Position numbers and translations under genes: made by a program. A stretch of 64,000 nucleotides of DNA. Origin: Begonia masoniana (lineage: Eukaryota; Streptophyta; Magnoliopsida; Cucurbitales; Begoniaceae). Below, piece after piece: positions 46,939 to 59,124 of the stretch. Location: the NCBI GenBank assembly GCA_022432975.1, contig CM039502.1, forward strand, positions 3,276,375 to 3,340,374, read 5' to 3'. Positions within the stretch are counted from its first letter, which is position 1; every line of letters begins with the position of its first letter. The notes under the pieces are model-generated. The model saw nothing but the letters and a program-made list of their open reading frames with translations. It ran no database searches and was not told where the DNA came from.

Positions 46939-49900
46939 ATGCGATCAGGAGTTTCAGCAGCGCAACAGACCCTCACAGCGGAGGCTGCTTCAGTTTTGAA
47001 GCACTCTCTCAGCTTAGCAACAAGGAGAGGCCATGGCCAGGTCACTCCTCTTCACGTAGCAGCCACTCTGCTAAGCTCTAGAGGCAGTCTCTTGAAAAGG
47101 GCCTGTCTGAAATCTCACCCTAATCAACCTTCTCACCCTCATCCTCTCCATTGCCGAGCTCTCGAGCTCTGCTTCAATGTCGCCCTCAACCGTCTTCCCA
47201 CTTCCCCTCCTCTCCTCCATGCCCATCCTTCTCTCTCCAACGCCCTGATTGCAGCTCTCAAACGAGCTCAAGCCAACCAAAGGAGAGGCTGCATTGAGCA
47301 ACAGCAGCATCAGCAACCTCTTTTGACCATTAAAGTGGAGTTAGAACAGCTGATAATCTCAATCTTGGATGATCCGAGCGTGAGTAGGGTTATGAGAGAA
47401 GCCGGGTTTTCAAGCACCTCAATCAAGAACAACATAGAAGACTGCTCAGCTGCTTCTGTTTTTCACTGTTACAGTAATAACAATGGCGGCGTTTTCTCGT
47501 CTCCTTGTTCTCCTGATAATTTTCCAACAGAAATAATTCATCCACCGAGTTTCTGGCCCACCCATTTCTTCTCCTACTCTTCTGACCAAAACCCACTTCT
47601 CTTTTCCCCTCCTAAAAAGATTCCAATCTCCCAAATCTCATGTTTTGCACCTTTCAAAGAAGACATAGCCCTGGTTTTCGATAATCTAACGAGCAAGAGA
47701 AGAAGGAACACTGTTATAGTTGGTGATTCTTTCTCCATAACTGAAAGCTTCATTTCAGAGCTAATGGGGAAGGTCAAAAGAGGAGAAGTTCCTCATGAGC
47801 TAAAATCAGCTAAGTTTGTGGACTTTCCCTTCACATCAGTTTCTTTACAGTTTTTGAAAAAGGAAGACATGAAAACCAAGATTATAGAGCTGAAAAAGAA
47901 CGTGGATACTCTTATATCGAGAGGAGTAGGAGTTATTATCTATGCAGGAGACTTGAAATGGATAGTTGACGGCGGAGGAGATCAAGTTTCTGATTATAAT
48001 CCAGTTGATCATCTTGTTGCAGAAATAGAAAGTTTAATCTCCAGCAACTGTGGATCCAAGAAGGTTTGGTTAATGGCTACTTCAAGCTATCAAATATACA
48101 TGAGGTGTCAAATGAGGCAGCCTCCTCTTGAAACTCAGTGGTCTCTCCAAGCTGTTTATGTTCCCTCTGCTGGACTTAGCTTGAGTCTCCATGCTTCCAG
48201 GTATTTTCTTCTCTTTCTATTCCTTTCTTTTTCCTAATTTCCTCTTAATTATCATCTGGTTTTCAAAATTATCTTTATTAAAAAAAACTAGTCTCAAAAT
48301 ATTGCTTCAATATTGATTAAGAATCTGTAAAATCAATATTGAAATAAATTTACTGTTTTCCTATAGCTTGCAGAAATTTAAAAAAAAAAAAAAATACCTC
48401 CATTGGTGGTCTTTTTGAAGCTTTTGTCATTATCTGCTTGAAGCAGAATCAACTGTCAAAAATGGAAATAAGCATGGTTTGTGAGACAGAAAACATTTGT
48501 CCTTCCTGTTTCCTGTTTTTATGTCAGGAAACTGGAAATACACGCACTGATACATGACAGTTACTTTGAATATCTATTAACATGAAAAAAAAAATCAATT
48601 TTCTTTTATTTTTAACCCTTTTTTTCCTGAAGTAAGTTACCCAGAATCAGATTACGAAGTAAAAAGAAAATAAAAACACATTTATGTGGTTAGAAGCAAT
48701 TCGTCAGGTCTTTGCAGCCCCTTTTTATGGTAAATGTATATATAATTTGAAACGTTAGGACAAACTGATATTTTGTTCAAAAAATTACGCAAAAAAAAAA
48801 AAAAACAGATAAAAAGAGAAACGATATTTTTTATAATTTAATTTATTGATTTAATTTTTGACTTTTTTTTCCTCTGCAACTTGGCAGTGTTGATCATGAT
48901 TCAAGAATAACAAATGCTGAAACAAAGCCATTTACGAGCAAAGAACAGCAAGACAAACTCAGTTGCTGTGTAGAATGCTCTTCAAATTGTGAAAAGGAAA
49001 TCCAACACCTCAAATCAAACCAGCCGAAACAATTACCTCCTTGGTTGCAACCTCGTGAAACTGAATCCCGATTGAGGGTATGTACTATGAACTTCTCTGA
49101 ACAATTTCTGGAATCAGAAAATATAAACAAGTAACATCGATAATGTGTGAGTTAAAGTATAACACTAAATTCACTCGATAACAACTCAGTTGAATGAGTT
49201 GACTCACTAAGCAGTTGAAGGGATGTTGACTCTAATTGGTTGCTGATGTTTTCAGGATGAGTATGTTGAGTTGAAAAGGAAGTGGAACAGAATATGCCGC
49301 AGCAGGCACCAAAGTAATCCAAATATCATTGGAAAAAACTTGTCATGTGTTTCATCCCATCCTTGGTGGTCAGCGCACAGAAGTACGATATTTGACAATT
49401 CGAATTCAATCACCTTGGTCGATCCCGTGATGAAGTCGTCTCAAGGCTCAAATCCAACCACCCGATTTAGTCGACAACAATCCTGCACAATTGATTTCAA
49501 TTTCGGGGATGAGGCAAGAGGAGATGAGAACGTAGAGTTTAGCTTGAAATCTCTTAAGAACTTGGAAGATAAGGCAGTGAAAACTACTCTTGCCCTCGGA
49601 AATGCCCTCTTATGTGATTCGGAAAACTCAAGAGAGAGAAAATTGAGGAAAGACCAAGTGTGCAAGATTTTGGCCGAGAATGTGCCTTGGCAATCAGAAT
49701 TAACTTCTTCCATAGCCGACGCGCTGATTGATGCGGAATTTTCGAAGGAACGGGCTTGGATTCTGATTCACGGCAATGATTCTGTAGGAAAGAAAAGGCT
49801 GGCAACTGCAATTGCAGAAATGGCTTTTGGATCAGTTGATTCTCTCCTCCAGTTGAATTCGAGAAAGGAAATCGAGGGAAGCTTACGATCTGAAATCCTC

Positions 49901-50767
49901 ATCAGAGCCTTGACAAGAAACGAAAAGCTCGTAATCCTGATGGAGGATGCAGATTTGGCAGATACAGAATTCGTAAAGTTTTTAGCTGATGGAATAGAAA
50001 CTGGCAATCGTAAAGCAATAGATCAAACAGAGAGAGGTTTTGGACAAGCAATATTTATTTTGAGCAAGGACGATGCAGATGCTCGAGACTGTGAAGATAG
50101 AAAGAAAAATCAGATTTGCATGGTCCAAATGATCATCAAAGTTCAAACAAATGATGGAGCAACCAATCCAGAACACAAGCGTAAAGCCGATTGGGACCTT
50201 CCAAACAAAAGCAAGTTTCCCAGAAAATTCGAGAAAGAAGAGGAATCTCCGAAAATCTTCTCAAGACAATCAAGCTTCAACACCCTAGATCTCAATCTCA
50301 AAGCAGAAGAAAACGAAGAAAAACCTGGAGAATTGAGCCCAATCTCAAGCGATTTGACTCGCGAAACGGCAACAGATCGCCAATCGGCGAAAGGGTTCCT
50401 CGAATCGATAGAAAATCAGTACACATTCAACCGAAAGCACCAGCAAGACCAAGAAATCAAAGAGATGTTCATCTCAAAACTCAAAAAAGCATCAGAGGAG
50501 ATACTGGGGGGGCAAAAACTGGATCAATTTAGCATAGAAGAGGGGGTTATAGAAGGGATTATACAAGGGTCTGCATCTTTCAGCAACAGCATCTTGGAAA
50601 AATGGCTGAAAGAAATTTTTGAAAGTGGCTTACACAAGTGTAGATATGGCGGGAAAGAGGGGGTGGCGTTAAGGCTCTGTTTGGATAGTGATGAAAAGGG
50701 TTTATTGGAAAAAGGATTTTTGGGATCTTGTCTTCCCAAGACCGTCAAAGTTGCCTTCTTGGACTGA
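46939..50767 (+). CDS. SMAX1-LIKE protein, SMXL3/4/5 type
   Basis: Three exons: 46939-48200, 48888-49077, 49256-50767 (TGA), frames joining exactly to 987 residues, close to the family's usual size. The start [20 protein letters not shown] is the standard SMXL start. Residues 1-165 are the double Clp-N domain ([52 protein letters not shown]). A degenerate first ATPase-like region follows ([12 protein letters not shown]). The second, C-terminal region has a modified P-loop ([10 protein letters not shown], about 656-665) and a Walker B-like [12 protein letters not shown] (about 709-720). An EAR repressor motif LDLNL lies at about 828-832. These proteins are nuclear co-repressors that bind TOPLESS proteins; the SMXL3/4/5 clade is known for phloem development. 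I do not see the RGKT degron motif needed for strigolactone/karrikin-triggered turnover, which agrees with that clade. Confidence 0.93.
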
Positions 50768-51162
50768 AAGAAAGAAAAAACTGTTTATTCGGTCCATTTG
50801 TAAAATTGCTTGTGGCAACTCTGTCCTCGCTGTATTCCTCTTTTTCTTTCTTCAATACAATGTGGGGGTGGTTTTTTAGTCTTTTCCTCTTTGTTTTTTT
50901 AATTATATTTCAAAATTAATAATCTTACTCAAATTAATTGGATTAGACCTTAACGTATTTAATGAGGAGTAATTGAGCATTAAAAAGGTAACACTAGCTT
51001 TATTTTTTGGTCTATATTAGACTCCACTTTAATATGTTTGGGTGAAAGCATATATAGATATAGGCTCATGATGAAGAGAGGAGGTAAATGAGCCTTTAAA
51101 TCAGACGGTTGGCAATGGATGTTTGGAAATTTTGAGGATTTTATGACTCATCCAAAGATGTG
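50768..51162. other. 3' flank of the SMXL gene
   Basis: 395 bp between the SMXL stop and the copia target duplication. No further gene. A CTTCAATACAATGTGG stretch near 50850 may belong to the 3' UTR. Confidence 0.5.
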
Positions 51163-51167
51163 ACTTT

Positions 51168-51235
51168 TGTTAGAATTTTTTTTTGGGACACTTATATAAT
51201 TAAGTGAATGTATATAGTCATCAAATATATTAAGT
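51168..51235 (+). mobile_element. 5' LTR stub of the copia element
   Basis: The 68 bp match the start of the 3' LTR (56575-56643) except for one base in a T-run. Similarity stops abruptly after ATATATTAAGT. The remaining roughly 390 bp of LTR, including the region where transcription would start, are absent. Confidence 0.85.
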
Positions 51236-51279
51236 ACCTTTTAAAAGGATGGGCATTTTGGACAACGTCTGTACCGGTA

Positions 51280-51555
51280 GAAGCAGGTTTCGGAAGAAGC
51301 TTTTGCTTCTGCTTCTGCCGATGTCCAGCAACCATCGGCAGAAGCTTTTGCTTCTGCTTCTGCCGATGTACAGTAACCATCGGCAGAAGCTTTTGCTTCT
51401 GCTTCTGTCGATGTCCAGTAACCATCGGCAGAAGCTTTTGCTTCTGCTTCTGCCGATGTACAGTAACCATCGGCAGAAGCTTTTGCTTCTGCTTCTGCCG
51501 ATGTCCAGCAACCATCGGCAGAAGCTTTTGCTTCTGCTTCTGCCGATGTACAGCA
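51280..51555. repeat. 45-bp hairpin minisatellite, six units
   Basis: Units repeat at exactly 45 bp (TGyCGATGT at 51316, 51361, 51406, 51451, 51496, 51541). Each holds an inverted repeat ATCGGCAGAAGC ... GCTTCTGCCGAT around TTTTGCTTCT. Linkers alternate GTCCAG and GTACAG, giving a 90-bp higher-order period. Because 45 is a multiple of three and the unit lacks stops, long frames appear on both strands; they are not genes. Confidence 0.93.
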
Positions 51556-51609
51556 ACTTCAGTGGATATAATTTCGATTGATGTGTTCCAGAGAATAACT
51601 CTCACCTAG

Positions 51610-51652
51610 ACAGTTTTGGTCGATATAACCTCCTAATATCGATCAAAACTGT
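51610..51652. repeat. Inverted repeat, 17-bp arms
   Basis: ACAGTTTTGGTCGATAT at 51610-51626 pairs with ATATCGATCAAAACTGT at 51636-51652, with one mismatch and a 9-bp loop. It lies between the minisatellite and the copia leader and may mark the end of whatever replaced the 5' LTR. Confidence 0.7.
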
Positions 51653-52165
51653 ATCAATTGACATTGCACAAACTGAAATTTCTATCCAATCTATCAAATT
51701 CCAATTTAATTCATTTAATTGGCATACTCTACAGTTTTATATGGTCCAACATTCTGATTGAATCATTGATTTAAGATGTCACCAAAGTGACCTCTCTTTT
51801 GTAGAATGTTCATGACGAATTTTGCATATTGTAAGTGTGTAAGTTCATGTGATTATTAATCGGCCCAAAGGAAGGTTAATAGTTGGCCGAACTACATAAT
51901 TACCTGTGATAATAAACATGTGACGATTATAAGGATTTTACATGAGAATGATAAATCAATCCAAAGAGGGATTTATTATTTATCATGCATTATTGTTAGT
52001 GTTTGATTATTACAACAAGAGTATCACTTGCAGTTAGTTTTACTGTCCAAAGACTTGAAATTAATGTTGCACTAGGTATCTTGAGATGGGATTTGTCAAT
52101 TATTTTGAATTTTATTGATAATTATGTTTTGAGCATGTTATTTATAATTTTATTGTTCTCATTCA

Positions 52166-54643
52166 GCTAATGTTGCAAACATTTCTGCCAACCTGAATTC
52201 AGTACCTGTCCTTACTGGTACTAACTTTAAAGACTGGAAAGAGAACATTCATATAGTTCTCGGGTGCATGGACATGGACCTTGCTATTCGGACGGAGCAA
52301 CCTATAACTCCTACAGCAACTAGCTCATCTGATGAAAGAGCTAGATTTGAGAAGTGGGATCGCTCTAACCGCATGAGTCTAATGATCATCAAGCGCGCCA
52401 TTCCAGAGGTATTTAGGGGTGCAGTGTCCGAGGACATCACCAATGCTAAGGAGTACCTTGCAGAAATTGAGAAGCGCTTTGCCAAAAGCGATAAAGCTGA
52501 AACAAGCACTATTTTGAAGAGCTTGATTTCAATGAAGTATAAGGGCAAGGGAAACATAAGGGAGTACATTATGGAAATGTCTCATCTTGCTTCGAAACTG
52601 AAGGCATTAAAGCTTGATTTGCATGAAGATTTACTTGTGCATCTCATCTTGATTTCTCTCCCAGTTCAATTCAACCACTTTAAGGTCAGTTTTAACTGTC
52701 AGAAGGAAACGTGGAATTTGAATGAACTAATTTCTCATTGTGTACAAGAGGAAGAGAGATTGAAGCAAGAGAAGACAGAAAGTGCTTTCTTAGCTAGCAC
52801 CTCTAAAGAAAAGGGCAAGAAAAGAAAGAATATTAATGCTGCTGGTCCAAATGCAAAGAAACAAAATAAGGATGGTAATCTTTGTTTCTTTTGCAATAAA
52901 CCTGGACACATGAAGAAGGAATGTGCAAAGTATCGTGCATGGCGCGAGAAGAAAGGTACATTTCTTAATTTGGTTTGTTCTGAAGTTAATTTGGCTTCAG
53001 TACCTAGAAATACTTGGTGGTTAGACTCCGGTGCTACTACTAACATCAGTATTTCAATGCAGGGTTGCCTGAGCTACCGAAAGCCAAATGATGCTGAAAA
53101 ATGTATCTATGTAGGCGATGGCAAATCGGTAGAAGTTGAAGCAATTGGTCATTTTAGATTGTTGCTTTGTACTGGTTTCTATTTGGATTTAACGGATACT
53201 TATGTTGTACCGTCATTTAGACGGAATTTGGTTTCTGTTTGTTACTTGGACAAATATGGTTACACTTGTTCTTTTAGAAACAATCAGTTTATGTTATCTA
53301 TTAATTCAAATGTGGTTGGAACTGGTTCGCTTATGCAATATGACAATCTATATTTGCTTGATACAAATGCTACATATCATGAAACCCTCAATATTGAATC
53401 AAAAGGTACAAAAAGGAAGCTAAATAATGACAATTCAGGAGCATTGTGGCACAAGCGCTTAGGCCACATCTCTAGAAATAGAGTTGAACGACTTGTGTCA
53501 GATGGAATTCTAAATTCCATTGATTTTGCAGATTTTAACATCTGCATTGAATGCATTAAAGGGAAACAAACCAAAGGCAAGAAATATGGTGCATATAGAG
53601 CTAATGAAGTCTTAGAGTTGATACATACGGATGTTTGTGGACCGTTTCCAACACCTTCTTGGAATGGTCAACGCTATTTCGTATCATTCATAGACGATTA
53701 TTCACGATATGCATACATATTTCTTATTCATGAAAAGGCTCAAACATTGGACGTGTTCAAGTCCTTCAAGGTTGAAGTTGAAAATCAACTCAACAAAAGG
53801 ATAAAGCAAATTAAGTCTGATCGTGGTGGTGAATACTACAGTCGTTATGATGGTTCAGGTGAGCAACGTCCAGGGCCTTTTGCCAAATACCTAGAGGAGT
53901 GTGGTATCGTCCCTCAATACACCATGCCGGGCTCTCCAAGCATGAATGGTGTAGCTGAAAGACGAAATCGTACTTTACAGGATATGGTAAGGAGTATGAT
54001 AAGTCATTCCTCCTTGCCTCAATCACTCTGGGGTGAGGCAATAAAAACAGCAGCATACATTCTGAATAGGGTGCCAACAAAAGCAGCTGCTAAAACACCT
54101 TTTGAGCTTTGGCTGGGGCGAAAGCCTAGTCTAAAGCATTTCCATGTTTGGGGATGTCCAGCTGAGGCACGGCCTTATAGGCCACATGAGAATAAATTGG
54201 ACTCCAAAACTGTGAGCAGCTACTTTATTGGCTATTCTGAACGATCAAGGGGCTATAAATTTTATGATCCCAAATTAAAGACAATTTTTGAGACGGGTAC
54301 AGCAGTATTCTTCGAGGATATTGAGTTTGGGGGGAAGAATAAAATAAAGGACTTTGTCTTTGAGGAAGAATCAACTTCTAATATGGTTAATGAGGAATTG
54401 CTTTATATTCCGATTTCTTTTGACAATGATCAAGATTCCACTCTTGTCATTGATAATATCGGAATTCCAGAACATCAAGATATTGTTGATCTCCCAGAGG
54501 TACAAACTCAACAACCTCTTGAAGAAGCAATTGAAGTTCAAGTGCCATTACGGCGGTCCACGAGAGAAAGAAGAAATGCTATTTCGGATGTCTATGAAGT
54601 ATTTCTTCAGGAACATGAAGATGATGGTGGGTCGAAGCAATGA
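52166..54643 (+). pseudogene. Copia gag-protease-integrase
   Basis: The frame is open from 52166, but the first ATG is at 52268 (used for numbering, 791 residues). The gag signature NFKDWKENI lies before that ATG, so the normal start is lost or supplied otherwise; a splice-acceptor-like TTCATTCAG precedes it. Gag_pre domain, then a zinc knuckle at 206-219 (C-x2-C-x4-H-x4-C), the aspartic protease site DSGA at 253-256, the integrase HHCC finger (H395, H400, C426, C429) and an integrase core with candidate catalytic D455, D518 and E564. Integrase C-terminal part includes the RRSTRERR region. The frame ends early at 54643, where a deletion has removed the linker to reverse transcriptase and changed the frame. 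Integrase and protease motifs look intact. Confidence 0.9.
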
Positions 54644-56157
54644 ATGAAGAGTATAAGTCAATGCAAGACAATAAAGTATGGGAACTTGTCCCATTACCAG
54701 AAGGTACAAAACCTGTTGGTTGTAAATGGATTTTTAAGACCAAAAGGGATTCAAATGGTAATGTGGAAAAGTATAAAGCTCGTCTTGTGGCAAAAGGCTT
54801 TACTCAAAAATACGGGATTGACTATAAAGAGACATTTTCTCCGGTTTCAACTAAGGACTCTTTTATATCAATTATGGCACTTGTAGCACATTTTGATATG
54901 GAGCTACATCAGATGGATGTAAAGACAGCGTTTCTCAATGGCGACATTGATGAAACAATTTATATGGTGCAACCAGAAAACTTTGTATTAGGAGACCCAA
55001 AGAATATGGTTTGCAAATTAAAGAAATCCATCTATGGGCTTAAGCAAGCGTCTCGTCAGTGGTACCATAAATTTCATGAAATAATTCTCTCATTTGGTTT
55101 TGAAGGGAATTTAATCGATGATTGTGTGTATCACAAGTTCAGTGGGAGTAAGCACATATTTTTGGTTTTATATGTGGATGATATTTTGCTTGCCACAAAC
55201 GATATATGCTTATTGCACCAAACCAAGAAGTTTTTATCGAAAAATTTTGAGATGAAAGATCTTGGTGAGGCTTCATTTGTATTAGGAATTCAGATACGTC
55301 GAGACCGTTCTCAAAGTATTCTTGGATTGTCACAAATGAGCTATATCGATAAAGTACTTAAGAGATATGGCATGCAAGATTGTAAACCAGGCAGCACCCC
55401 GGTCGCTAAGGGAGATAAATTTAATCTCAAACAATGCCCTAAAGGAAGTCTTGAAATTCAAGAAATGCAAAAGATTCCTTATGCTTCGGCGATAGGAAGT
55501 CTTATGTATGCTCAAGTATGTACGCGTCCGGATATTGCGTACATAGTAGGTGTATTAGGCAGATATTTAAGCAACCCAGGTATGGATCACTGGAAAGCAG
55601 CCAAAAGAGTTATGAGATACCTTAAGAGAACCAGGAATTACATGCTCACTTATAGGAGGTCAGATAGTCTTGAGATCATTGGGTATTCTGACTCCGATTT
55701 TGCGGGATGCCAAGATAGTTTAAGATCCACTTCAGGCTACATTTTTCTGTTAGCTGGTGGAGCCATTTCATGGAGAAGTGCCAAACAGGGACTTACAGCT
55801 TCCTCCACCATGGCAGCAGAATTTGTTGCTTGTTATGAGGCATCAAATCATGGAATATGGCTGAAGAATTTTGTCACAGGGCTGCGTATTCTAGAAGGGA
55901 TTGAAAGACCCCTTAAGTTATTTTGTGACAATAAATCAGCTGTATTATATTCTAACAACAATAGGAGCTCAACGAAGTCGAAGCATATCGACATCAAGTT
56001 CATTGTTGTAAAAGAAAGGGTACAAAGTGGGCAAATTTCTATAGAACACTTAGGTACAAACTCCATGGTAGCTGATCCTTTGACAAAAGGTTTGCCACCT
56101 AATATCTTTCATGAGCATACTGCTCGTATGGGTCTTGTAGAGATAGATGATCTCTAG
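54640..56157 (+). pseudogene. Copia reverse transcriptase-RNase H
   Basis: 505-residue frame, overlapping the previous stop by 4 bp but in another frame. It starts inside the conserved block [10 protein letters not shown] that normally lies within one long polyprotein, so the ATG at 54640 is an internal Met. RT motifs: VGCKWIFKTK, KARLVAKGFTQ, QMDVKTAFLNGD, IYGLKQASRQW and the catalytic YVDD at 178-181. RNase H follows: SDSDFAGCQDSLRSTSGY, SSTMAAEFVAC, DNKSAVLYSNN, STKSKHIDIKF, HLGTNSMVADPLTKGLP. No internal stops. The enzyme part appears complete, but it is uncoupled from gag-integrase. Confidence 0.92.
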
Positions 56158-56574
56158 GTTGAGTGGGAGTTTGTAATTGGTTGTTTATCTGGATGCTTGT
56201 TTTATAGACATTGCTTATATATTTTTATTCTGATCAGAAATGAAGTATTATTCAATTATTGCACTTTGTACAAATGAGGTTAAAGTTTGATCTCATTAAA
56301 GTTAAGCTGGACCAGTTGAAAATTGACATGAAAAGATCACCTTGCATGTAATTTTCATGCCACTAATTCATGATTGATCTATGTTATTTAGTCATATTGA
56401 TATAAGTGACCATTGAAAGGTTTAGTTGTGATTGATACAACGAATACCGCTTTGATCCTATGTCAATATTACTAATGAACAAGATTGTTTAGAATGTCCC
56501 AAGACTTGATGACAATACATGTGCACACTAAGGATATATCATTCATTATATTGTATATGTGTCCAGTGGGAGAT

Positions 56575-57034
56575 TGTTAGAATTTTTTTTTGGGACACTT
56601 ATATAATTAAGTGAATGTATATAGTCATCAAATATATTAAGTCAATATTATGTGATCTAATTTTTGAAATAAAGAATTTGACTTAATGACATAATTGTCA
56701 TGAATATTATTGTGAATACCATATGCAGAATTTCTAATTTGATGAGGGGCCAAATTAGAAATATGCGAAAGGTTGTAACTGTTGAAGATCTCAACGGTTA
56801 CAAAACAGTTATTGGGTTATGGTCCCCATTTGTAGAATGTAATATCTCTATTCTGTATCCCCATCAACAGAGAGAATAAGGAACTTAAGGAAATTCTACA
56901 TTTGGAAGATCAAAGCCAAAGAGACTATGGCCAAAGATTCAGGTACGCTTCTGCACTGAATTTATGTTTAAGTTAAGAATAAGATTGTAGATTCAGTTTC
57001 ATAAGGATAAGAGAAACTGAGAATTTTATTAACA
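56575..57034 (+). mobile_element. 3' LTR of the copia element, 460 bp
   Basis: Begins TGTTAGAA directly after the purine-rich AGTGGGAGA and ends TTAACA before the ACTTT target duplication. A TAATATCTCTATTCTGTATC segment near 56841 fits an R/U5 region. Confidence 0.85.
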
Positions 57035-57039
57035 ACTTT

Positions 57040-58635
57040 ATCTTTTATATAATTTTTTTCATAATTTAGCAGAAGAATAAAGGTGATCAGCATTTGCAGG
57101 AAAAGAATGGATCTAAATCAAATTATCCATCACGATAAACACAATTCCACGTATAATTAGTCATCATCTTTGCCATTAAGTGAAAAACATCGAGCAGAAT
57201 TAAAATGTTGATACAATTCTGATAAATTACAGAACGGGCGACGAATGCTACGGCTATATCTCGTAAAATATGTAAAAGTGGCTCATTTACCTGCCGGTAG
57301 GAAAAACAAGAACCTCCATTTGGCATTCACCGCCACAGTCACTCGACAAAATCTGAGAAAAGCTATAACTCAGTGTCAACGCAAACTGATCGACTCTACA
57401 GCCACATATGGTCAATTTTTCCAACATGTGATGGCTCAATTTGTGGCATCTCGATCTCACTGGCACGATATTGTCTGATTTTGTGTCAAAAACAGCATGA
57501 TTTGTTTTTCAAATTTTACCCAAAATCCGTTTCCCATTTAAGTTCAGATCGTGAGGGACGTGCGGGCCACGTTGCCAAAGCGCCATTGCGTAAAACACAA
57601 GAAAGTGATTCGACTCAAAATGGACAATACGGTGACAGGGGTCCGAGACTCAACACAATTGGTGTGAGCATTTAACTTTATAAGCTAACAAACAAGAAGC
57701 CTAGATTACGACGATTCTTGTGAAAAACAAGGCCTTCAGAGGATAGGTCGGTATTCAACTTTATTCCTTGATGAGGATGAGGTCTTTGATTCATAAACAA
57801 ACATGGTAAATAGAAAGTCTCGTTAATGCAAGTAATCAGACATAGTCTTCACATACTTTTCAAATCAACCACGGGCCAAAAAGTCCTCAAACCTACAAGT
57901 TTTAGAATGAGCACAAAGTCAACTAAAGTCCTTCACACAAGACAAGGCTTCTCACATATGCTAGTCTTTATCAATATTAAGTAGCATAACCACTATATGA
58001 CCAGCTAAAATTGATTAGATTATCAGACTATCGAGTTTAAGATATTATAGCTCACCTACTTTGAACCATCTAGTTGGTCTAGAAGGCTTAAATATTTTGT
58101 GCTCTTTAAGATTCCAGTCTCAATCCTCGTGATTATCTGCTAAGTAAGAAAACCAAATACTGGTTTTTCTTTCTACTTTTTGAGTTTCAACTGAGGCAAA
58201 ATATGAGTGAGGGGCTCTTAATTTGTAGTTGGACTACCCTCACTATACTTGTGGAGGTTATTTAATGAAACAATTATGTGGGAAGTTAAAAGAACTAAAT
58301 TCCTACCGGTTTCTACGTCTTACAATTCTTCTATTCTTCTTTGGAGTTTTGCTGTTTTTGTTTCAATTTACATTTGGCTTCAGAGATTCAAGGTAACCCT
58401 CAACAATTTCACTCTCCAAGCTAATCTTCTGAAACCAAGAATAAACAATCAAAGCAATCGTAATATAGCAAAGCATTCTACCTTTTTTGAATTTGGCTCA
58501 TAGATACCATATGTAGGGGAGTCGTCGAAAGTTTTGGGGAACTGATTACGGTCGTCGGAGAGGGGAGAGCTAGGGTTGGGAACGGTAATTGAATTATGAG
58601 GTAAAGTGTCGATGGCTAACGCCGCAAATTATGAG
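57040..58635. other. Intergenic, nothing recognised
   Basis: Short open frames at 57245-57478, 57373-57675 and 58249-58503 show no recognisable domain or good start context. I see no element borders. Confidence 0.45.
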
Positions 58636-58639
58636 GTGT

Positions 58640-59120
58640 CAATTGCTTAAATTAAAAATTTAAGGTATTAGTTAAAAATACTCTCGTACTTTAAGGTTTA
58701 TTTTGATATTTATCATTTAAAAAATTAGTTGGAACTAAACCAAAATTATACATTCCTGTATATATTTTTATTTTATTTTAAAATTACAAAAACCTAAATC
58801 AAAATTGACCAAAATAGATCCAAACTGAGTTTGTACATTCTATACCAAGACCACACATCGAGTTAAACCAGTTTAAACTGAGCCCACACCGAAAAGATAC
58901 AAAATTGAAACCGAACCAAAATTAAACCAAACAAATTCGAAAAAAATATGTTAGGTTTTCGTTCGTATCCAAACGGATTGGTTCAATTTTGGTTTCCTAA
59001 AATTTGGAAAAGAACAAAACCGAGCACAAACCGAGGCTAAACAGACTAAAACGAGCCAAAGAAGACTCACCAAAATTTAACAAAAATCAAATAAAGCAAA
59101 ATAAAAAATTTGACTAGATT
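58640..59120 (-). repeat. Dispersed non-coding repeat, copy 3 (inverted)
   Basis: Reverse-oriented counterpart of 9834-10440 and 41692-42190: AACCGAACCAAAATTAAACC-rich centre, flanked by AAATTAAAAATTTAAGGTATT and CAAAATTTAACAAAAATCAA. Diverged. Confidence 0.45.
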
Positions 59121-59124
59121 TTGG

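Larger units (their letters stand above)
51168..57034 (+). mobile_element. Ty1/copia LTR retrotransposon, rearranged
   Basis: Both ends are clear: TGTTAGAA at 51168 and ...TTAACA at 57034, flanked by a perfect 5-bp target duplication ACTTT (51163-51167 and 57035-57039). Order of parts: 5' LTR stub, foreign minisatellite, leader, gag-protease-integrase frame, RT-RNase H frame, 3' untranslated part, polypurine tract (about 56564-56573), full 3' LTR. Integrase before RT identifies Ty1/copia. The 5' LTR beyond its first 68 bp and the primer-binding site are missing, and the coding region is broken, so it cannot be autonomous. Confidence 0.93.

Noticed and set aside
51192..51609. Frames of 108-137 residues on both strands with CFCFCRC or KQKQK repeats
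   Set aside because: They arise from the 45-bp minisatellite, whose period is a multiple of three and which lacks stops. No start context or family.
57245..57675. Two 77- and 100-residue frames as a small gene
   Set aside because: No recognisable domain, overlapping frames and no promoter or splice context.
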